DNA of 10,301 nt from Suilimivivens sp964458255 (lineage in GTDB: Bacteria; Bacillota; Clostridia; Lachnospirales; Lachnospiraceae), in assembly GCA_964458255.1 (NCBI GenBank), contig CAYWHY010000049.1, positions 1-10,301 on the forward strand, written 5' to 3'. The notes beneath the pieces were generated by a model that saw only the letters and a program-made list of their open reading frames with translations, ran no database searches and was not told the origin of the DNA. How positions within the stretch are numbered: the stretch's first letter is position 1; every line of letters starts with the position of its first letter. A program made the position numbers and the translations under genes. Positions 1-6,538 of this stretch are shown here, piece by piece.

Positions 1-521
1 GTACTTCTTTCTTTATTCCCAAGCCTTTTACACCATTCCAGTGGGCACCACAGTGCCGTAAAGAGGATTTCCTTGATAAGGCTTACCTGACAAGGAAATC
101 TATTACACAGCAGTTAAATCAAAAGAGTATAAAATATAACTGGCATGAAGCGGATGTCAGTGTATTGGAAGGTATTATGGCAAGAGGGGATCGTAAAATC
201 AATCAGGTTATCTTAAAAGCTTATGAACTTGGTTGCTTTTATGATGCATGGAGTGAATATTACAAAAACGATATCTGGATGCGAGCCTTTGAAGAATGTG
301 GTGTGGATCCGGATTTCTATACAGTAAGAGTAAGAAGCGAAGATGAGGTTTTTCCCTGGGATTTCATTGACTGCGGTGTTTCCAGGGATTTCCTTTTAAG
401 AGAATGGAACAGGGCAAAAGAAGAAACCGTTACACCTAACTGCCGTATGCAGTGTCAGGGATGCGGGGCAGCCCGTTTTGGTACCGGTGTGTGTTTCGAA
501 GGTAAGGAGATACAGGCATGA
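1..521 (+). CDS. B12-binding radical SAM protein, TIGR03960-like, C-terminal part (5' end outside window)
   Basis: The reading frame is open from base 3 to the TGA at 519-521, giving the last 172 codons of a protein that starts before the window. The family is normally about 600 residues, with an N-terminal cobalamin-binding domain, a radical SAM domain and a C-terminal tail; the first two are outside the window and were not seen. Visible hallmarks are PKPFTPFQW near the left edge, the ARGDR segment at about 181-195, and a terminal cysteine cluster CRMQCQGCG near the C-terminus. A TTG at 165 is only an internal codon, because family-like sequence continues upstream of it. The gene overlaps the next one by 4 bases (ATGA), as expected for this protein and its DUF2344 partner. 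Its reaction is unknown to me; the link with an RNase E/G suggests RNA modification, which is inference. The family call rests on remembered motifs and context. Confidence 0.82.
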   Translation, partial: TSFFIPKPFTPFQWAPQCRKEDFLDKAYLTRKSITQQLNQKSIKYNWHEADVSVLEGIMARGDRKINQVILKAYELGCFYDAWSEYYKNDIWMRAFEECGVDPDFYTVRVRSEDEVFPWDFIDCGVSRDFLLREWNRAKEETVTPNCRMQCQGCGAARFGTGVCFEGKEIQA

Positions 522-1192
522 AAGTGAGAATGAAATTTTCCAAAGAAGGACCTGTTAAATTTATCGGACATCTCGATATTATGCGTTACTTCCAAAAAGC
601 TATCAGAAGAGCAGATATTGATATTGCTTATTCGTTAGGATTTAATCCTCATCAGATTATGTCCTTTGCAGCACCTTTATCGGTAGGACATACCAGTAGT
701 GGGGAATATTTTGATGTGGAGCTTAACACTATAACTTCCGAAGAAGAAGTAAGAGACAAATTAAACAGTGTGATGGTGGATGGCATAAAAATACTTAAGG
801 TTGCTGTCCTTGATGAAAAAGATGGAAATGCTATGGCAAGTGTGGCTGCCGCAGATTATCTGGTAAGATTCAGTGATAAAGTGACACTCCCTAATGATTG
901 GAGAGAAAAACTAACTGCTTATCACAATCAGGAACATATATTTGTTACAAAAAAGACGAAAAAGAGTGAAAAAGAAATTGACTTAAAGGAAGGTATTTAT
1001 AAACTTGAAATACATGATGATGCTGTATACATGCTTGTGGATGCCGGTAGCGGAAGCAACATCAAACCGGGCTTCGTCTTAGAAAACTTTATGGAATCTA
1101 TCGGAGTTACTCTGCCGGATTTCCCTTTCAGGGTACACCGTTTGGAAACCTATAAAAGAAATGCTAAAGGGTCGCTGGTTCCTTTGATATAA
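518..1192 (+). CDS. TIGR03936 / DUF2344 radical SAM-associated protein
   Basis: This 224-residue protein has no obvious signal peptide or membrane segment and is expected to be cytosolic. The N-terminal family signature is clear: RMKFSKEGP at 4-12, GHLD at 17-20 with R23, the paired arginines R30-R31, and YSLGFNPH at 38-45. The region around 48-65 (MSFAAPLSVG, then GEYFDVEL) also fits the family. The ATG at 518 lies inside the ATGA overlap with the upstream gene, and AAGGAG at 504-509 gives an 8-base spacing, so the start is well supported and translation is probably coupled. The family is defined by its fixed association with B12/radical SAM proteins, sometimes as a fusion. No biochemical function is established as far as I know. 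Position directly before an RNase E/G points to RNA processing or modification, which is inference. Confidence 0.88.
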   Translation: MKVRMKFSKEGPVKFIGHLDIMRYFQKAIRRADIDIAYSLGFNPHQIMSFAAPLSVGHTSSGEYFDVELNTITSEEEVRDKLNSVMVDGIKILKVAVLDEKDGNAMASVAAADYLVRFSDKVTLPNDWREKLTAYHNQEHIFVTKKTKKSEKEIDLKEGIYKLEIHDDAVYMLVDAGSGSNIKPGFVLENFMESIGVTLPDFPFRVHRLETYKRNAKGSLVPLI

Positions 1193-1211
1193 ACGACAGG
1201 AGCTGTCATAT

Positions 1212-2414
1212 ATGGGAAAGATAGTTATTACAAAACAGAATAATCGCCTGTTATTGGCTTTGTTTAGTGAAAATAAGCCATATCTTTTTGAAACGGCGTC
1301 TGTGCCGGGAGAAGAAGGGATACTTGGAAATATTTATCTTGCAAAGGTGAAAGATGTTGTTTCTGCCATAAAAGGTGTATTTCTTTCTGTTTCTTCGGAA
1401 CAGACTGTTTATCTTCCTTTTTCGGAATGTGAAAAGGCTCTGATAGCAAACAGGGACTTTTCGGAAAAAGGGTTTCTCAAACAGGGAGATGAGGTTGTTG
1501 TCCAGATTTCCAAGGAAGCATTAAAAACGAAACAGCCTTCGGCTACTGCAAATTTGTCACTTACAGGACAATATTGCGTTTGCAATTATTTTGGACACGG
1601 ACTTCATTATTCAAAAAAAATAAGTCCCGAAAAGAAAGCAGAGCTTAATTCAGCGATACGCATGCAAAATATAGAAGGCCGTAAGCAGTATTCTTTTACT
1701 GTTCGTACCAATGCAGAGTGTTTAACGACCTATGAACCCCTATATGAGGAAATGAATTCCTTTATCACCTTATTTAACAATATTACAGAAACTTTTAAGC
1801 ATAGGACATGCCATTCCTGTTTTTACCAAAAAGAAACAGAGATTTTAAGTCTGATAAAAAACCTTCCGTTAGGCTCTTATGATGAAATTGTGACTGACGA
1901 AACGGCTGTATATCAATTGCTTAAGGATGCTTTTAGTAAAAAAGTGATTGCTTCCCCCAAAACAGTCCGTCTATATGAAGATGAACTGCTTCCGCTTTCC
2001 AAGCTGTACAGTCTGGATACCCATATAAAAGAAGCCCTTGGCAAAAAAGTCTGGCTTCCCTGCGGTGGTTATCTTGTCATTGAACCCACGGAAGCCATGG
2101 TTGCTATCGACGTAAATTCCGGCAAGGCGGAAGAAAAAAGAAAGAAAAGTAGTAATTATCTGCTTACTATTAATTTGGAAGCAGCAAAAGAAGTAGCCAG
2201 ACAACTGCGTCTTCGTAATTATTCTGGAATGATTATGGTGGATTTTATAAACATGGAATCAGAAGAAGATAATCAAAAGCTGTTATATACTCTTGGTGAT
2301 TACTTAAAAGAAGATAAAGTACACACAAGACTGGTAGATATGACTGCACTTGGAATCGTAGAGATTACCAGAAAGAAGGTTTCAAAGCCTCTTTCGGATT
2401 TTTTCCGGTATTAA
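1212..2414 (+). CDS. rng: Ribonuclease E/G family endoribonuclease, compact form
   Basis: This 400-residue enzyme should cut single-stranded RNA, preferring 5'-monophosphate ends, in rRNA maturation and mRNA decay. An S1-like RNA-binding segment spans roughly residues 36-125 (GILGNIYLAKV, then a rather divergent core). VRT at 164-166 matches the 5'-sensor pocket of E. coli RNase E (R169, T170). The metal-binding aspartates are present: D300 in AIDVNSG and D344 in MVDFINM, matching D303 and D346 of E. coli. The protein stops at residue 400, just where the E. coli enzyme has its CPxC zinc-link, so the zinc-link and everything after it are absent. A CHSC motif at 200-203 is an odd extra. AGGAG at 1198-1202 supports the ATG. 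The gene lies 19 bases after DUF2344 and 16 bases before the VTC gene. E. coli RNase G is longer, about 489 residues. The rng/rne distinction is not meaningful here. Confidence 0.9.
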   Translation: MGKIVITKQNNRLLLALFSENKPYLFETASVPGEEGILGNIYLAKVKDVVSAIKGVFLSVSSEQTVYLPFSECEKALIANRDFSEKGFLKQGDEVVVQISKEALKTKQPSATANLSLTGQYCVCNYFGHGLHYSKKISPEKKAELNSAIRMQNIEGRKQYSFTVRTNAECLTTYEPLYEEMNSFITLFNNITETFKHRTCHSCFYQKETEILSLIKNLPLGSYDEIVTDETAVYQLLKDAFSKKVIASPKTVRLYEDELLPLSKLYSLDTHIKEALGKKVWLPCGGYLVIEPTEAMVAIDVNSGKAEEKRKKSSNYLLTINLEAAKEVARQLRLRNYSGMIMVDFINMESEEDNQKLLYTLGDYLKEDKVHTRLVDMTALGIVEITRKKVSKPLSDFFRY

Positions 2415-2430
2415 TAGAAGGAGGTTTTGC

Positions 2431-3111
2431 ATGTATCGTGTTGAAGATAAGTATTCTTGTGATGAAAAAATGTTAACTGTGCTTCAGTCCCGTTTGAAAA
2501 CAGTCTTACAGCCTGATAAAAATCAGATTTGTGATGCGGGTTATAAAATAACAAGTGTATATTTTGATGATTTATATGACACACATTTAAGAGATACGCA
2601 GGATGGCAACCGCCTTCGGGAAAAATACCGCATACGTATCTATAATGATTCGTTTCAGATAATTAAATTAGAAGTAAAATATAAAAGAGATTGCCGTGTT
2701 TACAAAAAAACAAGAAGCATTACCTTGGAACAGATGAAACGGCTTCTTTCAGGCCAGTGTATTGAGGATGCATTCCCTTCCATGGACAATACAATTACTT
2801 TGTTTAACCTGGCAATCGCAAATAGAGGGCTCCGACCTAAGGTCCTTGTAGAATATGACAGGTCAGCATATGTTTTTGATGCGGGAAATGTACGTATCAC
2901 GTTGGATCGAAATTTACGTACAAGCACGGATTTTGATGGCTTTATCAACAATAATTCTGTAAAGTACCATTTCGTTCCCGAATTTGAACGTGTACTGGAA
3001 ATCAAATATGATGAATTTTTGCCGGGATTTATTGCACGGATATTGGAAACAGGAAATATGAATCAGACATCCTTTTCCAAATACCGTTTGTGCAGAGAAG
3101 CCTGTAATTAA
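2431..3111 (+). CDS. VTC-domain (triphosphate tunnel) polyphosphate polymerase-like protein
   Basis: This 226-residue soluble protein belongs to the VTC catalytic-domain family (PF09359), whose yeast member Vtc4 makes polyphosphate from ATP inside a beta tunnel lined with basic residues. Expected motifs appear in order: EDKY with K7, SVYFDD at 42-47, the basic strand KYRIRIY at 65-71 (R67, R69), EVKYK at 81-85, LVEYDRSAY at 139-147 (R144), VRITLDR at 154-160, LEIKYD at 189-194 (E190), and SFSKY at 214-218 (K217). These look like the phosphate- and metal-binding residues of the family, so the enzyme is probably active. It has only the catalytic domain: no SPX domain and no membrane helices. 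A strong AAGGAGG at 2418-2424, 6 bases from the ATG, suggests high translation. The next gene, a DUF4956 membrane protein, begins 20 bases later and a CotH gene follows. Polymerase activity is inferred from the family; another nucleotide triphosphatase activity is possible. Confidence 0.88.
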   Translation: MYRVEDKYSCDEKMLTVLQSRLKTVLQPDKNQICDAGYKITSVYFDDLYDTHLRDTQDGNRLREKYRIRIYNDSFQIIKLEVKYKRDCRVYKKTRSITLEQMKRLLSGQCIEDAFPSMDNTITLFNLAIANRGLRPKVLVEYDRSAYVFDAGNVRITLDRNLRTSTDFDGFINNNSVKYHFVPEFERVLEIKYDEFLPGFIARILETGNMNQTSFSKYRLCREACN

Positions 3112-3131
3112 AACGAAAGGAGATTAATTTT

Positions 3132-3812
3132 ATGTCTACAAGAGATGTTATCAAATCAAGTGTGTATGAAAACCTTTTAGGAAACGGAGAGTTAATGATT
3201 CCGTCTATTATCCTTATTCTTGCAATTTCAGCACTTATTGGTCTTTATATTTTTGCTATCTATAAATTAAGCAGCAAAGCAGGTTTTTATTCTAAAGATT
3301 TAAATATAACAATTGCGGGCATGCCTATTGTTGTAGCAGCGATTATGGTAGCCATGCAATCCAATCTGATTGTATCCCTGGGTATGGTAGGTGCACTTTC
3401 CATTGTACGTTTCCGTAATGCTGTGAAAAATCCGTTGGATCTTTTATTCTTATTTTGGACAATTTCTGCAGGCATTATCTGCGGTGTCGGTTTGTATATA
3501 CTGGCAATTATTCTTTGTGTTGTTATGACAATACTTATTTTAATTTTGCAAATGATTCCAAATTCCAAAGGCGATTCTGTGTTGATTATTCGTACAAATG
3601 ACGATAATACAGACTGGTCTGAAATTAATGATGTTATTTTTGAACATGCAAAGTATGTAAAGGAAAAATCAAACAGTTATCGTCACGGAGAAACAGAAGT
3701 GATTTATGAACTTCGGACATCACATAAAACGGAACTTTTAAAAGCGTTAAAAAAACACAAGGAATTACAGCAAATTAATTTTCTTGCCCATGACGGAGAA
3801 TATCGTATTTAG
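3132..3812 (+). CDS. DUF4956 family multi-pass membrane protein
   Basis: This 226-residue protein has about 20 polar N-terminal residues and then several hydrophobic segments: roughly 22-44, 58-75, 78-92, 104-121 and 121-142, probably four or five membrane crossings or re-entrant parts. The family signature MVGALSIVRFRNAVKNPLD at 85-103 is intact and puts R93, R95, K99 and D103 between hydrophobic stretches. A hydrophilic C-terminal domain of about 80 residues (145-226) is probably cytosolic and contains alternating strand/helix-like sequence ending in a basic helix rich in lysine (around 200-215). AAGGAG at 3117-3122 with a 9-base spacing supports the ATG. The family has no established function that I know of. 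Its fixed place between a VTC polymerase and a CotH kinase suggests it is the membrane part of one system, possibly a transporter, channel or anchor; this is inference. Confidence 0.87.
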   Translation: MSTRDVIKSSVYENLLGNGELMIPSIILILAISALIGLYIFAIYKLSSKAGFYSKDLNITIAGMPIVVAAIMVAMQSNLIVSLGMVGALSIVRFRNAVKNPLDLLFLFWTISAGIICGVGLYILAIILCVVMTILILILQMIPNSKGDSVLIIRTNDDNTDWSEINDVIFEHAKYVKEKSNSYRHGETEVIYELRTSHKTELLKALKKHKELQQINFLAHDGEYRI

Positions 3813-3827
3813 GAGACAGTAGCATTG
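3811..3827 (+). promoter_or_regulatory. Ribosome binding site deciding a TTG start for the CotH gene
   Basis: AGGAGA at 3811-3816 overlaps the TAG stop of the DUF4956 gene (3810-3812). It lies 9 bases before TTG at 3825-3827. Starting here gives MKKKW before the hydrophobic helix, a normal signal-sequence n-region. The next in-frame ATG at 3843 would lose those lysines and sits too far from the Shine-Dalgarno. Stop/Shine-Dalgarno overlap suggests translational coupling with the membrane protein. Confidence 0.75.
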
Positions 3828-6059
3828 AAAAAAAAATGGCAGATGTTCTGCTTTATGATAGTGATTGTTCTGTTTGGCTGTTTTGTTTTTTCCATACAGA
3901 ACCGTAATGTACAATTGAAAATAACAGATGAGCATGCTCCGGTTCTTTATTTAAAAGCAGGGGAAGGGGAAGAGGTATTGTATCCATGGATTGATGAAAC
4001 ATCAGGCGTTCTTTATTTTTTCATGCCTTCTTTTGCAAATAGTAATAAAATATATTTTGATTATGTAAATGATAGTGAACTTACCATAAACGGGGAAAAA
4101 TTTTCAAAAAATGATACGTTTATATGGGAATTAGGAATGACGTATTCAGTTACATTAAAAGAACAGGAATATAATATCATTTTCATGAAATCGGAAAATC
4201 TTCCTGCACTTTTTCTTGCAACAGAAAGCGGAGATATGGAGCATCTGAATATCGATAAAAATCATGAAGAAACCGGATCCATACAGCTGATTCGGGCATC
4301 CGGCAATACGGCATATCAGGGAACGTTGGAAAAGGTTTCTGCAAGAGGAAATTCTACCTTTGACGCCGATAAGAAAGCATATACCTTTACGCTAGATAAA
4401 AAAACAACTTTGTGTGGTCTGGATGCAGGAAAAAAGTGGAATCTGCTTGCACTCCATTATGAAAATAATAAAATGCAGTCTAAGATTATTTATGATATGG
4501 CAAATTATATTGGGTTAGAGTATACTCCCGGCAGTACATGGGTTGATTTGTACTGTAATGGAAAATATCAGGGATTATATTTATTGACAGAAGCGATTAC
4601 GGTAGGTGAAGGCCGTGTAAATATTTATGACCTTGGAAAAGAACATGAAAACAATTCCTATCCTTCTGATATTTCCGGCGGTTATCTGCTTGAGAGAGAA
4701 GTGACTGAAAGCTTAGAACCTTTGGAGGTATATTTTACCACCGAAAGCTGTAATTATAATTTTGTTTTAAAAAGTCCCAAGTTTCCAACAAGAAGGGAAT
4801 TCGATTTTATTAAAGAGTATATACAAAACATTGAAAATCTGTTGACAAGTGGTGATAGCTCTTACAAGAACTATCTGGACCTTGATTCTTTTTCCAAACA
4901 GTTCCTTATAGATAAACTGGTATTAAATCCTGACGCAATGCGTTCAAGCACATTTTACTATAAAGATAAAAACAGTGATGTTTTAAAGGCCGGACCGTTA
5001 TGGGACTATGACAGGGCGATGGGAGTTTCACTTCCCAACTATCAATTACAGATAGGCGATTATCCGGATACTATGAATGATTGGTATATCCCTTTATATC
5101 AAGATGAGGAGTTTTATAATATTTTAATTAATAATTATAAACGCTTGCTGCCATATTTGGAAGATTTGTTGAATTACAGAATCGACACGTATGCAGAAAT
5201 GCTGGCTCCGTCTGTCGCGATGGATACCATCATGTGGCCCGTCAACAGCACATACACAGAATACGAAAATTATGTAAAATACTTAAAATATTTTCTTGCA
5301 AACAGAATTGGTTTTTTGAATGAGCTTTGGGAAGTACACGGTTTTGATTATAAACTTCAGGAAGAAGAGAAATTTTATACGGTTCGCTTTTTTGACACAG
5401 ACAATACATTGATAAAAAACTGCCGGGTAAAAGGGGGAGAGTGCGTTGCATCATTAGCGGATTTGAATACGGAGATGTTTGATTGGCACTATCGCAAAAC
5501 AGGCGCAGCTTATGATGTAATGTATCCGATATATGAAGATACAGATATATATGCGGTAGAACGGTTTACAACCTATGAAGAATATGTCTCTTACAAGCTT
5601 GATAAAATAAGAAAGGAAGATTCCCTTGAAAATTACCTTACTTTGCTGAATGATACTGATTTTAGTGTTTGTGTTTATCTTCCTGCCGATTCTGAATTAT
5701 TTTATCGAGAGACACTTTTAAAAGCAGTTGAAGACCTTTCCACGTATCAAAATGTGGAATTACTTAATAAATCTAAAGATGCTGTAACGGATTATATAAT
5801 TGTTGTCGATAACGGTTGGGAACAGATTTGGGAAAGTATAAACGGACAGGAAATAAACATTCTTACAACTTTTGGGAGCCTGCAATACACAACTTCAACT
5901 GACGAAAACAGACATTTGTATATTCAGGATAACGGAATTGATTATCTTGCATTGGACAATAATGATTTGGCAGTTCAGTTTGTAGTTATAGACAAAGCAA
6001 CCGGAAGTATTGAAGATGTAGCTGCATTTTCTGTCTCGGAAAGAGTTGCCTTGCAATAA
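3825..6059 (+). CDS. CotH-type kinase family protein, secreted or membrane-anchored, with extra C-terminal domains
   Basis: This 744-residue protein begins with lysines and a hydrophobic helix at about 7-24, so it acts outside the membrane. Residues 27-150 look like a beta-rich domain. The CotH kinase-like core runs from about 150 to 505: ARGNSTF at 173-179, KKWNLLAL near 204-211, a NGKYQGLYLLTE stretch around 246-257, GGYLLE at 285-290, LNPDAMRSS near 367-375, and GPLWDYDRAMG with W393, D394 and D396 as probable metal-binding residues. Residues about 516-580 resemble a Listeria-Bacteroides-type beta repeat (FYTVRFFDTD, ending in DTDIYAV). Residues 582-744 form a further domain I do not recognise. 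B. subtilis CotH, which phosphorylates spore coat proteins, is about half this length. Where many CotH proteins have a D..S..R-like motif, this one reads ENNKMQ at 213-218, from memory of the family. The substrate is unknown. It closes the VTC-DUF4956-CotH group, 12 bases after its neighbour. Confidence 0.87.
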   Translation: MKKKWQMFCFMIVIVLFGCFVFSIQNRNVQLKITDEHAPVLYLKAGEGEEVLYPWIDETSGVLYFFMPSFANSNKIYFDYVNDSELTINGEKFSKNDTFIWELGMTYSVTLKEQEYNIIFMKSENLPALFLATESGDMEHLNIDKNHEETGSIQLIRASGNTAYQGTLEKVSARGNSTFDADKKAYTFTLDKKTTLCGLDAGKKWNLLALHYENNKMQSKIIYDMANYIGLEYTPGSTWVDLYCNGKYQGLYLLTEAITVGEGRVNIYDLGKEHENNSYPSDISGGYLLEREVTESLEPLEVYFTTESCNYNFVLKSPKFPTRREFDFIKEYIQNIENLLTSGDSSYKNYLDLDSFSKQFLIDKLVLNPDAMRSSTFYYKDKNSDVLKAGPLWDYDRAMGVSLPNYQLQIGDYPDTMNDWYIPLYQDEEFYNILINNYKRLLPYLEDLLNYRIDTYAEMLAPSVAMDTIMWPVNSTYTEYENYVKYLKYFLANRIGFLNELWEVHGFDYKLQEEEKFYTVRFFDTDNTLIKNCRVKGGECVASLADLNTEMFDWHYRKTGAAYDVMYPIYEDTDIYAVERFTTYEEYVSYKLDKIRKEDSLENYLTLLNDTDFSVCVYLPADSELFYRETLLKAVEDLSTYQNVELLNKSKDAVTDYIIVVDNGWEQIWESINGQEINILTTFGSLQYTTSTDENRHLYIQDNGIDYLALDNNDLAVQFVVIDKATGSIEDVAAFSVSERVALQ

Positions 6060-6086
6060 TTTGTTGTAAAAATCAATCTTTTTCCC

Positions 6087-6115
6087 TTGACAGAATACTT
6101 TTTAGATGTTATATT
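6087..6115 (+). promoter_or_regulatory. Sigma-A type promoter with extended -10 for the L21 operon
   Basis: A perfect -35 TTGACA at 6087-6092 is followed by a 17-base spacer and the -10 TATATT at 6110-6115. TG at 6107-6108 makes an extended -10 element. Transcription should begin near 6122, giving a leader of about 94 bases before rplU. It lies just after the CotH stop, so the ribosomal protein genes have their own strong promoter. Confidence 0.88.
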
Positions 6116-6121
6116 TTATGA

Positions 6122-6201
6122 GTATGCCGCATAACGAGGTTTAAGTGCGTTTACAATAAACGCCACCGTAATTAGCGAGTAAATCAGTTTAGACTGATTA
6201 G
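6122..6201 (+). ncRNA. Ribosomal protein L21 leader (5' UTR regulatory RNA)
   Basis: Between the promoter and rplU the transcript carries two perfect hairpins. The first is a 7-bp stem GCGTTTA/TAAACGC (6147-6153 with 6157-6163) with a CAA loop. The second is a 7-bp stem AATCAGT/ACTGATT (6182-6188 with 6193-6199) with a 4-base loop, ending just before the Shine-Dalgarno. Between them ACCGTAATTAGCGAGT (6165-6180) matches my memory of the conserved L21_leader family of Firmicutes, as does the GCCGCATAACGAGG-like stretch at 6126-6139. Such leaders are thought to give autogenous control by the ribosomal protein; the exact ligand is inferred, not seen. Confidence 0.8.
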
Positions 6202-6215
6202 AAGGAGGTGCCCAT

Positions 6216-6521
6216 ATGTACGCAATCATTGCAACAGGTGGAAAACAGTACAAAGTTTCCGAAGGTGATGTTATCAAAGTTGAAAAGCTTAACGCAGAAC
6301 CCGGAGATACTGTGACATTTGATCAGGTTGTCGCTATCAGCGATAAAGAACTTAAGGTTGCCGGAGAAGTAGCTAAAGCTAACGTAACTGCAACAGTTAT
6401 GGAGCAGGGAAGATACCGCAAGGTTATCGTTTACAAGTACAAGAGAAAAACCGGTTACCATAAGAAAAATGGTCATAGACAAGCATACACACAGGTTAAG
6501 ATTGAAAAAATCAACGCTTAG
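6216..6521 (+). CDS. rplU: 50S ribosomal protein L21
   Basis: This 101-residue protein is the normal length for bacterial L21, which binds 23S rRNA in the large subunit. Recognisable parts are the N-terminal YAIIATGGKQYKVSEGD (residues 2-18) and the basic C-terminal KRKTGYHKKNGHRQ with the final KIEKI strand. A strong GAAGGAGG at 6201-6208 lies 7 bases before the ATG. It is the first gene after the promoter at 6087 and the L21 leader, and is followed 17 bases later by prp and then rpmA, the conserved L21-Prp-L27 arrangement of Firmicutes. Nothing in the sequence looks unusual. Confidence 0.97.
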   Translation: MYAIIATGGKQYKVSEGDVIKVEKLNAEPGDTVTFDQVVAISDKELKVAGEVAKANVTATVMEQGRYRKVIVYKYKRKTGYHKKNGHRQAYTQVKIEKINA

Positions 6522-6538
6522 TATGTAGGAAACAGGTT

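Noticed and set aside
165..521. A separate 118-residue gene starting at TTG 165
   Set aside because: The same frame is open back to base 3 with family-typical sequence, so the TTG is an internal codon of a longer gene cut by the window edge.
1264..1449. Reverse-strand open frame within the RNase E/G gene
   Set aside because: It lies wholly inside a well-supported gene, has no recognisable domain and looks like a shadow frame; the same applies to reverse frames at 1971-2204, 2700-3005, 3287-3568, 5242-5454, 6198-6482, 7403-7609, 8855-9145 and 9514-9705.
3864..3890. Lipoprotein signal (LFGC) in the CotH N-terminus
   Set aside because: Phenylalanine at -2 is atypical and the hydrophobic stretch continues past the cysteine, so a signal anchor or ordinary signal peptide is more likely.
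6051..6083. Terminator after the CotH gene
   Set aside because: A 6-bp stem with one G-U pair (TTGCAA/TTGTAA) and an A/T-only repeat before a T run at 6079-6083 are too weak and not properly placed; transcripts may continue into the L21 leader.
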